DNA from: Telmatactis stephensoni
Taxonomy: Eukaryota; Cnidaria; Anthozoa; Actiniaria; Isophelliidae
Assembly (NCBI GenBank): GCA_029948255.1
Contig: JALIZF010001884.1
Span: forward strand, 1 to 64,000
Direction: 5' to 3'
DNA length: 64,000 nucleotides
The notes beneath the pieces are model-generated. The model searched no databases. It saw only the letters and a program-made list of their open reading frames with translations, and was not told the origin of the DNA. The position numbers and the translations under genes were made by a program. Positions 24,401 to 37,174 of this stretch are shown piece after piece (within the stretch, counting starts at the first letter, position 1; every line of letters begins with the position of its first letter).

Positions 24401-27400
24401 CAATTGTCAAAGCAACCTTTGATGAAAAACTAGAGGTATTGAATGGTCTAATATTTTCAAATTAACTCTGGCACAAAGACAGTGACTACCATCATTACTA
24501 ATTTTTAATTACTGATTTATTTTATTATCTACAGGTTCTTAATACCCCTGATTTAGTGGAGAGGTTTAAAAAGGCTCTACGCCTCTTGAAACGACAGCAG
24601 GAGGTGGGTTGTGAGATTCCAAGGTTTTGTATTTGAAAATTGAGGGCAAAACTCTTTTTTACTTTCCAATTTTAAGTAAAAAATTTATTTTATCCTCAGA
24701 CTCTTCCAACATTGTAATGCTGCCAGCATCAGAACATTTGCTGCTTTAGTCCATTTCTTCAACATTACAATGCAATGCGATTGACATTGTGCACAATATT
24801 ACCTGCAAAAAATTCATTGCACCACCTAATATATGTTCTTTAATATTGCCTTATATCAGCCATAATTTCCCTTTTCCGATGAAGTGGAAGTCAATTGAAC
24901 TGTACGTACTGGTGGAGAAAATCATGAATGTGTGTGTGACATTTATTTCAAACACCAAAAATTCTAGCATGTATGCATCTTATTGTAATTTGCATGAAAA
25001 GCTGCATGCAAGGCACCCAGACCCAGTCACATCATGCAACACTGCAACCAACATTGGAGTTATTTGGGAAGACACCTATAATAATGTTTTTTATGAATTT
25101 CATAAGGTACACATGTATTCAAATAGTTATAATTGTTTCTAACTTTTAATTTATATTTAAAAGAGTCTCAAGTTAAATGGATCAGTCCTCAAGTCAAGAA
25201 CTAATGACCCATCTCGTAAAGCAAGACAAATTTCTAAAAGGGTAAGTGTTATAAAAGAATCAGCTATGATCACTGATGTTAGTGCCATCCTTTATGTAAA
25301 AGGTTAGAGGCCCATTTATTGAAAGACCCATTACTTTATGGGCCCATAAACATGGTGTGTGAAATATAAAATTCCATTGATTTGACATGATTTATATGAT
25401 TTTTCAAAATTTCTTTGATATTTCAAAATTTCTTTGATTTTACAGGCAAGTGGGAATGCATTCCCATAATTATTTTTGTGGTGGCAATACATTGTACATA
25501 ATTATATCATGTTTAGACTGTCTAAGGATGGAGTTCCCATAACTTGCATGTCTTTATCATTGATCTGCAAAATGTTTAACTGTACAAGTGAAATGTTTTC
25601 AGTATGGTGGAAGTTCCTTTCCAATAAGGTTCTCCAAGAGTATGGAAAGTCAAGATGACAATGAAGATGAAGATGACATAGAGGAACTTGAGCGCAAACT
25701 AAGAGCTGCAGAGTTGCCAGATCATGCCTTAAAAGTTGCTATGAAAGAGATTAAGGTATAAATATCTGTTGTGGCTACATTAACTGCCATTGCTGGATTG
25801 TCCTTCCTCCTCTTCCTCCTCTACTATATATACATGTATATATCCCCTTTTCCTTTCCTTCCTCACCTCCACTTCTCCTCCACAGCCCCTTGCTCCTTCT
25901 CCTCATTATCATTATCATCCTCTTTTCCCTCCTCATTGTCCTTGTCCTACTACACAACCCCTCCATAATACTCTTCTGCATCTTCTCCACCTACTTCTCC
26001 TCCTTCTCCAGACCTGCTTCTCTCCACCTCCTCCTCATTAATTATCCTCTTCTGGATCCTCTTCCTTGTCCTTGTTGCCCTCCTCCCCCTTCAACACCCC
26101 CCTCCACCACTGCTTCCACCACATCTGCTCCCCTTTTCCTCCTCCTCATCATCCTCTTCAACCTGCTTGTCTTTATCCTCAATGCACTCAGGACTCCTCC
26201 TTCACCACCACCATTCATTCCACCTCCCTCTATGCACCTCTGCTCCTTGGCCGCCTCCTCCTCTTCCTCCTGCTTATTCTTGTCCTCACTGTCCTCCTCC
26301 TTCACCACCCCTCTCAACCACCTCTTCTCCTCAGCCTCTTCTTCATCATTATCATCCTCTTCTTCTTCCTTGCCCTCATTGTCCTTCTCCTACTCAACCA
26401 CTCACTCCACTGCTCCTCCCCCAACTCCTCCATCTTCTCCTCCTCCTCTATCCTATTCTGCTTTTTTTCCTGAACATCTCCTCCCTTCTCCTTAAATAAA
26501 TAAGTACAATACATAAATAAATAAAATAAATAATAATAAACAAATATAAAAATATTATTACTGGGAAGAGGAGAAGTTAGTAATAAATAATAATAAACAA
26601 TACATAAATAAGTAAAATAAATAAATAAATATTCCTTATTTATCCTCGGATTTTCTGAGTAGCATTTCTGCTAATATCTCCGAGACTCATTCCCACACTC
26701 GCTACCCCTACATTCGATATACTCTGCATACAATTTAAAAACTCACATGTTGATTTTACGGAGGGAGGAAACTCGGAATACCTCGGAGAAAAACCCTCGT
26801 GGCAAGGGAGAGAACAACACATCTAACAAACTCTACTCACATGTGGCATCCGCAGGGCTCGAACCAGTGACCCGACCCGTTTGGACCACAGCGGTGAGAG
26901 GCGAGTGGCTTAACCACTATGCCACCCATGCCACCCACTCCTTGTACTCCATTCACCACTAACTTCTCCTCTTCCCAGTAAACCTGATTCTGACTTTTTT
27001 GGGGTACCATCAACACCACTATCAGAGGTTATTTACATGTCAAAGTATTGAACATTGCATGTGTTGTACATTTTATAATCATAAAAATATTCTCTAACCA
27101 TTTTCATTTCTTTACAGCGCTTGAAGAAAATGCCTCCACAGTTTCCTGAACATGCAACAACAAGGTATATCATTTCTGCTACTGTAACAATCAATGTACT
27201 GGTGTCTAGTAACCTATTATGAATTGAACCATTTCCAGGAACTATTTAGAATGGATGATTGACTTGCCATGGAGTAAGGAGACAAAGGACAAGCTTGATA
27301 TTGCTAAAGCAAGGTAAGGTAACGTGTTATGGACATCAGTCTCTGCCTACATTGTTGCATCATTTTATCCTCTGTACAATCTTTAAATATATTGTTAAGG

Positions 27401-30400
27401 GGCTCAGTATCATCATTGTCATCATCATCATCATCAGAAGTCATCATTGTCATCAAATGAACATCCATTACTTTCTACTTAATTACTAGACATGTTTACT
27501 TATTACAATAATTTTTTTATCATGACAGTAGCTATCACTATCATACACTAGAGTCTGATATATAACCATACCTTAATGTTGTTTAAATATCATTCTGTTC
27601 TTTAGATATGACTTAGATCAAGACCACTATGGCCTGGAAAAGTTAAAGAGAAGAGTGATAGAGTATCTTGCAGTTCGAAAATTGAAAAACAGTTTAAAAG
27701 GTACACAGCTGTATGTACAAAAGCTTCATATCATCAAATGTGTAATTTGGTCAGAAAAATATCTGAGCCTAGCTAGACGGGAATCATTTTGAATCTGTGA
27801 CCTTAATTCTGAGTACTAGTCAGATGCTGTAACCACTGATCTGAGCAAATTGTACAGCATGTTTGCAAGTAATTGAATTCATATACTTCATGCACCTGAA
27901 TTTTGTATGATTTAGCTCATTATTTCACCTAACTTTTGAGCATTTTATTGATGTCATGCGTTGTCTTTAAGAGGACAGATTTGCAATTTGTAATGTTTTT
28001 ATAGGACCTATTCTGTGCTTTGTTGGTCCTCCTGGAGTTGGGAAAACAAGTGTTGGAAGATCAATAGCCAACACACTTGGAAGAGAGTTCCACAGGATTT
28101 CATTGGGTGGAATTCATGACCAGTCAGACATCAGAGGACACAGGTTTGTTTGATGTACATGTACTTACTAGTCTTCTCTATAAGCTTAAAGTGTTGTTAC
28201 ATTCACATCCTCTAAATTATCTAATCTTTCTGGTTTTCCTTTTGCTCCTCAGTCTTTGGTTGCATGAATTGTGAATAGGGATCCAATACTGTAGATAGCA
28301 ATATCTACCCTAATAGAGTAGATTTCGTATGACTGTGAAAACGGCACCGCACGGTCACAGCACAGTTATGGCAGGAATTTCGCATGTTTTTATAGACAAC
28401 ACGGCACTGACACGGTCATGACACGGTGCGGTCCATTTCGCACTCATATGAAATCTGCTCTAATGCAACCAGAGCAAGTTTTTCTTACCTCTATATCATC
28501 TTCCTTGCCTCTTTGTCTCTCTTTCTTTGTGTGTTTTTACATGATTCTTGTTTTCTTAATTTTTGTGCTACTATCTCCTCTTCCTCTTTCTGGTTCTCTA
28601 TTTCATTCACTTGCTTGCAGCTGGATCTTTTTGACTGATTGTCTATTTGCAGGAGGACATATGTGGGTTCCATGCCAGGAAGAATCCTAACTGCACTGAA
28701 GACTGTTGGTGTCAAGAATCCTGTTATTTTACTGGACGAAATTGATAAACTGGTAAGAACAGCACAAGTTGTCAGAAAGATCAGTATTTTGACAGCACTC
28801 AAAAGCATGTTCATCAATAATATTTTCCAAAAGTTGCATTTAAAGTGGAACAAACAACCATAATGACTGAAAACACTACAGATGGAGTCTGAGTAAGCTA
28901 TCAATTCAAAGTTTAAAGTTTGGGTTGTGCTTGTTTTGTTATAATCTAGAGTAAAAGCCTTCACGGTGACCCAGCTGCTGCCTTGCTTGAAGTATTGGAT
29001 CCAGAACAAAACTGGACATTTGTAGACCAGTATCCTTGGACTTCATTTGAAATTATACAATAAGTGTCATGTAATACACAGAACATGTTAATGCTTAAAA
29101 CTAATTGTCACCATTTGTTATGGCATTTGGTTATGTATGAATGTAAAGAGCAAATATCTTCACTTGGTTTAGCTGCATAATGCCGGGCTTACAGTATTTT
29201 CATCTTTAAAATTCTTATTTGACTGTGAAACCTATGTGCCATGCTGTTATGTATGCCATGCTGTGTTAGTAATGCTGAGACCCACCATGGTGCAACATGA
29301 CGGGGAAGATTTGTTCATCATAGTCATACACAAAAATGCTCTATCATATAGCTGTTGTTTCAATTCCTTAACTACAATCCAGCTATCTGAATCTTCCCTT
29401 TGATTTGTCACAAGTAAGTATTGGGTTAGTCTGCCTCCCTATTATCCCATTCTTGATTCCAGATTCATTGATTTTTAACTTTTAAATGTTTAACTTAATT
29501 AACTTTTAATTCAGGGTGTGATCAAAGATCGCTTACTCCATTTTTACTTGAATGTCTTCTTTAATGATGTTTTCTATTATTATTTTGATGCAGGTTCTAT
29601 TCATCGCCACAGCAAACTCTGTGTCATCTATTCCTCCAGCATTGCTAGACAGGATGGAGGTATTGAGAAGTGGAATGGAAACGTTGTTTGAATTACTTCA
29701 TGACCACACCTCTGCTTTCCAGTTGTTACATAAAAAGAACTGATGCACCAAAATTGCACCATTTAGAAATTGAAATGTGAACAATAATGTTCAACTTGTA
29801 AGCCTGTTTGCCCAAATTTCTGTACAACAAGTGAAATAACAAAAGTTGCATTTAATTATCATTTTTTCCCCTAAACCATTAATAAATGTCTTTATTATAT
29901 GTCATATTGTTGCATTTTTAGTTGAGCCTCACTGTTTATGAACCTTACTTAGCTACTTTGGTACAATGCTTTATGTTGTTGTTGTTGTTGTTGTTTGTAA
30001 TCCTATTTGTATTTTATTTTAGCTCATACAAGTCCCAGGCTACACTCATGAAGAAAAATTGGCTATTGCTACCCGCCACCTTATTCCCAAACAGCTCAAG
30101 GTACTTGCTTCTTCATTTACTCATTTATTTACTTAGGTCAGTAGCATTGTGCAACTTAAGTAAGGAAAACTGGCATGGGGGTGACAAGTGTACTGAAGAG
30201 GATACTGAAGTGTACTGTTTTGGTATAAGTTTCTGATTATCATTTCTCTTTTTAGTCCCATGGCTTAGAAAATAATGATGTCGAATTTTCACAAGAATCT
30301 GTCAAGACTATAAGTAAGTACACAATATTGGGAGTTAAATTATTAGTAAGTATTAAGGCTTGAGAGCTGGAATTAATGCAATGCTCCATACAGCTTTAGC

Positions 30401-33400
30401 TGTGTTTGTAAAACTACTTGAGAAAAACTGACGTTGAAAATTTCTCAGCAACATCTCATTTTGCAGTTGTTCCAGGATATTCATGTTTTTAAAAGTTAGA
30501 AAATTGAAATGAATTTTCCGAAGATATTCTGAAGTTGATAATTCAATTTAGCTTTGACGGGTTGTGACATATAATCTTGCCTATATCCCGGCAAGCGAAG
30601 GTAGATATCTATCGTAATTTTGACGTCCAAAAGAAGCATATTTTTCATTTTGGCTTTATATTTACCTGATATTTGCTTACATTTTCTATAGTTTCTATAG
30701 TTTACGTAATCTTGCTTTGTTAAAGCTTTTGTTTTAACAGCAGATTGACGTCACACACATAGACAAATTTTCCGATGAGCGTCCAAAAATACATTTGGGC
30801 GCGGTCTTAAAAACAAAACAAAAAAATATCACGAAATATCACGAATTTATACACAAAACTTAATTGATTTCTAACATTTTTCACAGTTAAGTCAAAGTTG
30901 TGTGGGGTTTTGCACTCTTTTGAAGAGTTTTGGTATTTATTTCCTACTTTTTCTGTTTAAAGTTTCTAGTTATACTCGGGAAGCTGGAGTTCGTTCACTA
31001 GAGAGAAATCTCGGTGCTCTTTGTCGATCAGTGGCTGTTCAGGTAACAAATCGTTTATTGATTGTTTAATTGTTTAGGAGATAGCAGGAATGGGGCGTGA
31101 CTTGATGGAGTTGAAGAAGAAGTCTATGGTTTTATGCTTTGCAAAACGATAGTTTACAATGTTGTATACAATATTTGTCAATATGTTGTTACAGTATTTG
31201 TCATTTTTACGCAGTTCGCAGAGAAGAGTCAGGACAAGGTGGAAGCAAGTGACAAGAAAGAGATGGGAGCTGATGCAAATAAGACAGAACGAGCTGAATC
31301 AACTAAAGGGTTGGACAGCAGAGGAAATCATTTTGTAATAACAAAAGACTTCGTGGTAGACGTTTTAGGGGTACGAGCATGTCGTTTAACATGTATAACT
31401 TGCACAGGCTCGAAAGGAATTGCGAAGTCCTTCTCTTCATACATTGTTCGGTTATATATACACCCTTCTAATAAATGCCACAACGTATTGTTTTCCGCGC
31501 TTGACGTCAAATTTATTCTTTTGAAACTTGGATAAATTTGACGTCAAGTGTGGAAAACAAACGTTGTAGCATTTATTAGAAGGGCGTATACCTGGGGCTA
31601 TCTTGTTACACTCTGCGCAAATGCTGCCTACAACATCCATCGTTGTTGGCAATTCAAACGAATCCAACACTGTTGCGTTACGGGACAGCTTCCTTGGGAG
31701 TTGTTTTGCACGGGCCTTTACAAGTTTTGTTTCAATTGCTTGATGCCATTGACATGGAGGTACAATATGAAACATTGCATCACAGTCATCTTCCAGTGTA
31801 GTCCACATAGAGGCTCTGTGTCGTTCCCTGTCTCCCCTTCCCCTCCCCTGGCTCTCATCCTGTGTTGTTCCATCAATTAACGGTACTGCCATGTCCTTAC
31901 CTGTCATTTATCCACGCTAACACTATTAAAGTCCCTATGACGGATAATATTTTATTTTCAAACTCAGTCCTTGATAGAAAGCATAGTAAAGATCTTTTAA
32001 TCTTGTTTTTCCTCACTCCATATTTTCTGAGATATAAAGGTTTCAAATTTCAAAATGCAAATGTGATGACGTAAGAGGAGTAATCATTTATTATACAAAA
32101 ACAAGATAATTTAAATTACTTGTATTTTTCCATTTGTAACTCATTTGCATTGGCAAAGCCTGTTGTTTAGTAAAAAATCTGGCTCTCGAATTGAAGTCCT
32201 CTTTTTGTAAAACCCATGAGAAGTTTGCAGTGTTGCCTCCTCTTACGCCATCAAATTTGCATTTTGACATTTGAAACCTTCATATCTCAGAAAATACGAG
32301 GTAAGGAAAACCTGGGTAAAAAGATCTTCACTATGCTCTCTAAAAATAACTAAGTTTGAAAATAAAAAATTATGTGTCATAAGGACTTTAACGTCCTTTT
32401 ATCATTATTTATCATAATCATCACTCAGATGATTAAGTATTTCATAATTGTTCACCATTCTTTCCTCAGCCTCCAATTTTTGAGTCTGAAGTCGCACAAC
32501 GTCTAGCCGTACCCGGAGTTGCAACAGGTAAAACTTGCCCCACCTACCCCTCCCCCGTGTGATAAACTTTTCCTTTCTCTTCCCATTCCACACTCTTATG
32601 ATAAGGAACAACAATTTCTCCTCTCCTCTCCTCTCCTTCCACTCTTCTCTTCCCTCCTCATTTACACGCTAAAAAACGAGCAAAGATTGTTTTCCCCATG
32701 CCATCTGTTCAACATTCTTTCTTTATTTCACCGCTTCGACTCAAAGAAAAATGCAAAAGCCTAATAGTTATTCACGAGGTGTTCACGTGTTTCAGGGTTG
32801 GCGTGGACAGCTATGGGTGGAGAGATCATGTTCGTAGAAGCAACACGTATGGGAGGAGAAGGACAGCTTACCCTTACTGGGCAACTTGGTGAAGTTATGA
32901 AAGAGTCTGCGCAGTTGGCATTGAGCTGGCTCAGAAGTCACGCTGTTGAAGTAAGTACTGTGCAGTTTTTAAGAAAAACGATAGATAGTCTATAGTGGGA
33001 TCAACTGCCTCCATCTGAGATTGAAAATGAAATTAAAGTATAACTTTTAGTGATCTGATCCTGGTCTTATGGGACGGCACGTGCTCATGATTTACCACTG
33101 CCAAAAGTGCTGTAAAATACTCCAGTTTCAAGTTCTGTATTGCTGTGTCTTAGCCTTGACTGGTTCACAGTACGGCGCGGTCCGTTTCACACTTGTATGA
33201 AAACCTCCGGCTCTAACTAACTTTTTTTTTCAAAAACGGAAGCTCATTTTTGGTTCCAGATTCTATATTTTTCTCCGGGATCTCTTGTGGTCTAGTCTAG
33301 GTTCGTTTGCGGTCCCCTACGTTTTGCTCTAATTAACCTCCCCCATATATTACCTTTAAATAGAGACAGGCTTAATATTTTATGCAATATTTTTGTTCTA

Positions 33401-36400
33401 GTACAATCTAGCCAATGACCATGAAGTAGACTTGGTTGGACGAACAGATATTCACGTCCACTTTCCTGCTGGTGCTGTAGGCAAAGATGGACCTTCAGCA
33501 GGACTCGCCATTATCCTTGCACTTGTCTCGCTGTTTAGGTAATAAAGCATGGATATGATATGTGATAAGGGCTGTTATACGTTAGACATCAACGTTATTA
33601 GAGTAGATGACTGTGGAAACGGCACCGCACGTCATTTCACGACACGGTGACGGCATGAATTTCAAATGTTTTTATAGACGTCACGGCACTGACACGGTCA
33701 CGGCACGGCGCGGTCCGTTTCACACTCATACGAAATCTGCTCTATCATTATCCTCATCATCATTCTGCGACCTTAGATGAGAGTCCCTGCACAACTGTTT
33801 TCCAGCATTCCACTAGCAAATTTCTCATGATAACTTCCAGTTCATTGATATCAGTACCAGAATCCCTAGCATTCGCGACGTAGTAGGTGGGCCTGCCGTC
33901 CTTTGACAGCCCATTAATTTTCTCTGTCTACTAAAATTAAACAAACCCACTTGGCTCAAATAGTTTGGTAGAATTCTTGTGTACGTGGTTAGAACTGATG
34001 ATTAGAATTTCTCAAAATCGCAGATAAAAAACAAGATAAAACTAGCCATTTCTAATAGAAAGTGAAGTGCTGCGAGCAGAAAACAGCTGGTGTATCCACG
34101 TTAGCAGAACTGTTCCCCTAAAACTCACGAAAGTACACCACTTTCTCTGATATATGAAATGTTTCTTGTCTATCTCTTGTGCGTTGTGTGACGAACACTG
34201 CTAGTTGACCTTCAATGTTGTACTACAAAACATAATTCTCCAGGATCAGTGTCAGGCACACACAGTTCAAAATATTTAGCACTTTGAGTAAAAGCAATTT
34301 TTCAAACAATCACAAACGGCTAGCGTTGGCAATGATTATAAAACTAACTGATTTTAAAAAGCTAGTTGTACGTTGCATCACGGTCAAAGATACCGCATGG
34401 TCTACTGTATTTGACGCTTTAGATTAAAACGAATGATAAATACAATTCCATCACATACAAAGTATAAAATTTTCTTCCATAGGGTAACCAAATATATTGC
34501 AGAGATTCTCAGCGCGACCTCACTTCATACTTATTTTCTTGACTTGAATTGATTCGGCCCGTAGACGAGCTTCGATTCGAACAGTAATACGCAAAATGAC
34601 CCGTAACAGAACATTGCCCTCTCGAAAAAATATCACTTAGCATTTTGTGATTTTCATTTATACTTCGAGAAACATAAAACCTCTCAAATGGAATCGCACA
34701 GGAATCCCAATTCATCCCTGTGACGTCAAGGTTCGCCATGAACATACCACCGTACATAAAAATCGAGTTCGTGGATCAATATTAAGGTGACGTCATAAAT
34801 CGCACAGGAATCCCACAACAAGAATAGTGTTGCTGCTCGCTTCGCTCCCAGCAATCATTAGAAGGAAATGCTTGCAAATGACCCATAATGGCCCAGTTGA
34901 CCTTGATTCCGTCGCTGAGACACAACAGAGCCGGTTTCGTATGACTGCGATTTCGAATGTTTTTATAGGCATTACGACACTGACCGATCACGAAAACACT
35001 CTCAGTAGTACCCTGTGTTGGCCACCATCACGAAATTTATGGTTCGCATTTCGTTTACATGCAGTCGATGTGACTTTTTCGTGGAAATCAAGGTTCAAAA
35101 CTCGTTACGTGAATTCCAATTGTAGGCGTTGTCAGCCAGGGAACTGGTTAAAAGCGTGCCAAAGAGAGAATCATGGTGGTTTCCTATTTTGATAATTATC
35201 AGTTAAGGGGGCACGAGATCATGTAAACCACTCAATCTAAACTAGTCACTCTCGAAGCAAGGAAAAATTTCTCGATCTATTCGAAGTTGTGTTTCCAGAC
35301 GGGCGTTTAGTCTCGTGAAACGTTCCTTTGAAGATTAAACACGGTTGTAAAGGGACTTTCAAATGTGATCTTTTCTTTTTCTCATTTTATTTGTTTTAAA
35401 TTTTATACAGTGGAAGATGCACTCGATGTGACACAGCTATGACAGGCGAGATAACTCTCAGAGGACTTGTTTTACCGGTACGTCGGTATTTCGTTCCCTC
35501 AAAACCAGCCCTCATTAACTCCTAATGGATAAGGTCACTGGTTATCAAAGTACCTGTATCTTGACACCTCTTTCATTTAACAGACAGAACAGCTTTTCCC
35601 GTGTTCCTTTCAGTAATAAAGCACGCAGGAAGTGACGAGAGCACGAAAGAAGTGTAAGGAGAGCACGAGCCGTAGACTGTGCTCCGTTCTCTGATAAAGC
35701 ACAGCTTTCAGCCAATCAGAGCGCGCGCATCGATAAGAGTGTATAATAATTTCATTCTTAGTTTTTCCTCAACATGAGTTTTCCAAGAGGGCAGTAAACG
35801 TCATGTCACGCCTAAGGATATATAGACCCTTTGCAAATACATGTTTCGCCTCACTTCCACGCAACTAAACAATGGCATGGTTAGGTGATTCTTTTGTATT
35901 ACTGAGCCAAAACGAGGCGAAGGGTGTATCTGCATATTATTAGTAGCTTTATGCAAAGGGTCTATAGGCCATTTCTCTTCCCGGTAAAATTCCCAGTGTA
36001 GTGACTCCCCATCATGGGTCCTGAGTATAAGGCCTTTAGATGGAAGTAGAAATAGAATGAAGGGGAGGAGGAGGGAAAATGGGAGGAGAAGGTGCTCCAT
36101 TTCCTCCACTCACTCGTTCCCGTCTTTCACCAATTTTGAAACCTGAATCAAATTCGACTAGTAAGCCTAAGAGAGTAGTGATCGATACCCACATTCCCCT
36201 TCCCTACTGTAAACTCTACTAACTCTACTCTCTCTAAAGTCTAACACCTTGGATATCTTTTTAACAGGTTGGTGGGATTAAAGAGAAGATATTATCAGCT
36301 CATCGAGCAGGCATCACTAGAGTGATTCTCCCCAAGAGGAACGAAAAGGTAAGACAAAACCCATTCGAGTCAATGCTATCCAGAGATAATTAGCTTTAAG

Positions 36401-36928
36401 GTGGAGTAGGGCGTAGAAAGGTAACACTAAACATATCCGAGTAAATGTTATCCAGAGATTTAAGGTGGAGTAGGGTGAAGAAAAATTAAAATGACTTTTT
36501 CAACTCAAAGGAAAGCGACTCTTGAAGAAAATGACCTTGTAAGAAGTGGATAACAGTTTCTATAAATCGAGGAGAGTTAGTATTTATTTGTTTGTAGTTT
36601 AGAACGGCAGAGCCCTTGAATGAGGTTCAGGCGATGGCCAGAAAATTTTTTAATAACCAAAGCCGTGTTTCTTATTTGTTTATTTATTTCTTTGTAGGAT
36701 TTGCGCGAAATTCCTGAGAATGTCAAGGTAAGTGAACTCCCGTCTCGCCAACATGGGACACAAGTTTGAATTTGTTAATGTAGCTACATTCAAACTCGGT
36801 TTTCTTTTTCACAGGCTGATGTTGAAATCATCCCTGTTAATCGCGTAGAAGAAGCAATTCAAGCAGCATTTGATGAAGGAACTCCTTTTGAAAGACTGTC
36901 GAACGTCGTCGGAAGCAGCAAGTTATAA
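21410..36928 (+). CDS. LONP2: LONP2, peroxisomal Lon protease
   Basis: ATP-dependent serine protease and chaperone of the peroxisomal matrix. I traced 27 exons that join in frame to 844 residues (human is about 850): 21410-21516, 21657-21744, 22782-22974, 23588-23703, 24352-24435, 24535-24603, 25164-25241, 25603-25755, 27118-27164, 27239-27313, 27606-27700, 28005-28143, 28653-28752, 28950-29029, 29383-29413, 29594-29659, 30023-30100, 30256-30313, 30963-31042, 31215-31370, 32470-32527, 32796-32950, 33402-33538, 35411-35477, 36268-36348, 36698-36727, 36815-36928. Lon substrate-binding domain about 10-220; Walker A GPPGVGKT 376-383; Walker B VILLDEID 439-446; catalytic Ser734 in KDGPSAG and Lys777 in GGIKEK, 43 residues apart as in bacterial Lon. 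The C-terminus is SKL, a type 1 peroxisomal targeting signal. AATAAA at 37081 is the likely poly(A) signal. Confidence 0.96.
23756..24001. repeat. Degenerate SINE copy in LONP2 intron 4
   Basis: Shares with 26640-26950 the ordered words TTTATGGAGGGAGGAAA, AAACCCCTC, AAGGGAGAGA, CTACTCACATGTG, the B-box-like AATCAAATCCAGGACC and GACCTGTGGTC. Older and more diverged than that copy. Orientation is minus, like the better copy. Confidence 0.5.
24099..24237. mobile_element. TTAA-flanked MITE in LONP2 intron 4
   Basis: Element of 139 bp with ends GGTGACTTATAGTTAG and ACTTCGAGTCACC as inverted repeats, AGTAGTTATTTTC/GAAAATAACTACT inside them, and TTAA on both sides (24095-24098 and 24238-24241). TTAA targets point to the piggyBac or Kolobok type. 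Confidence 0.65.
25797..26500. repeat. 700-bp polypyrimidine tract in LONP2 intron 8
   Basis: Almost continuous CCT/CTT-rich sequence on the plus strand. It produces several overlapping open frames on both strands; none resembles a protein. It is followed by an AATA-rich simple repeat (26500-26640) and a SINE. Strong purine/pyrimidine strand asymmetry could form triplex (H-DNA) structures. Confidence 0.85.
26640..26950 (-). repeat. tRNA-derived SINE in LONP2 intron 8
   Basis: Read on the minus strand from about 26945, a tRNA-like head has an A-box region GGCATAGTGGTTAAGCC and a B box GGTTCGAGCCC 50 bp apart, as in a tRNA gene. A body with CACATGTGAGTAGAG and CCTCCCTCCGTAAAA follows, with an AATA/TTTA simple-repeat tail at 26580-26640. 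The head lacks a good acceptor-stem fold, so it is a SINE and not a tRNA gene. Perfect 24-bp inverted repeats lie on either side (26558-26581 and 26958-26981). Confidence 0.7.
28315..28461. mobile_element. Copy 4 of the GCACGGTC-type MITE family
   Basis: Good copy (147 bp) in LONP2 intron 12. Ends AGAGTAGATTTCGTATGA and TCATATGAAATCTGCTCT; inner AACGGCACCGCACGGTCAC and CGGTGCGGTCCATTTCGC also pair. The middle GGCAGGAATTTCGCATGTTT and TTATAGACAACACGGC are shared with the other copies. A diverged relative lies at about 29220-29345. Confidence 0.75.
31459..31588. mobile_element. Near-palindromic MITE with TA target duplication
   Basis: Two arms of about 55 bp, TACACCCTTCTAATAAATGC at one end and GCATTTATTAGAAGGGCGTA at the other, are nearly perfect inverse copies with a 16-base loop; TGACGTCAAATTTA is in both arms. 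TA dinucleotides flank it (31457-31458, 31589-31590), which fits the Tc1/mariner type. It lies in LONP2 intron 20. Confidence 0.75.
31930..32387. mobile_element. Foldback element, 458 bp, with TTAA flanks
   Basis: Ends AGTCCCTATGAC and GTCATAAGGACT are inverted repeats, and imperfect arm similarity runs about 145 bp inward (TTTCAAATTTCAAAATGC against GCATTTTGACATTTGAAA; AAAGATCTTTTAATC-type words). TTAA lies on both sides (31926-31929 and 32388-32391). Probably a piggyBac/Kolobok-type non-autonomous element in LONP2 intron 20. Confidence 0.7.
33539..35410 (+). other. LONP2 intron 23, largest late intron
   Basis: A 1.9 kb intron holding copy 5 of the GCACGGTC MITE (33600-33743), a partial sixth copy (34928-35000: TTTCGTATGACTGCGATTTC, then TTTTTATAGGCATTACGAC) and a short direct repeat AATCGCACAGGAATCCCA (about 34691 and 34797). 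No coding exon seen. Confidence 0.7.
33600..33743. mobile_element. Copy 5 of the GCACGGTC-type MITE family
   Basis: Ends AGAGTAGATGACTGTGG and CACTCATACGAAATCTGCTCT. The inner AACGGCACCGCACG and CGGCGCGGTCCGTTTCAC pair, and TTTTATAGACGTCACGGC occupies the middle. 144 bp, close in sequence to the copy at 28315. Confidence 0.75.
35819..35968. mobile_element. MITE in LONP2 intron 24
   Basis: Ends TATAGACCCTTTGCA and TGCAAAGGGTCTATA are a perfect 15-bp inverted repeat around about 120 bp. Inside, GTTTCGCCTC and GAGGCGAAGG pair again. Non-coding. Confidence 0.65.
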
Positions 36929-37174
36929 AAATATAGAAATCAGTAAAAAATACAAAATGACGTGAAAATATTTCAAATATGTGGGATTCTTTGAAGATTT
37001 GGGTGGGGGTTGGAAATAATTAATCACGAGAATCATAAAAGGCGTGCGTGCGTCTATTGTAAATTTTGTAATCAGAACGCAATAAAATAGTTTTTGGTAT
37101 CTTAAAATTGATTTAATGATAGATAAATACATCAAATACGGTATAAAGTCCGGTATAAATCGAAGAGTGTTTAC

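Noticed and set aside
25890..26495. 201-residue Ser/Leu/Pro-rich open frame and its overlapping companions
   Set aside because: Produced by the CCT-rich tract in LONP2 intron 8. Open in several frames at once, no protein-like composition.
26860..26945. Possible tRNA gene on the minus strand
   Set aside because: A and B boxes are present, but the acceptor and anticodon stems do not pair and the sequence continues into a repeated SINE body also found at 23756-24001.
28491..29009. 172-residue minus-strand open frame
   Set aside because: It overlaps LONP2 exons 13 and 14 in antisense and has no family features.
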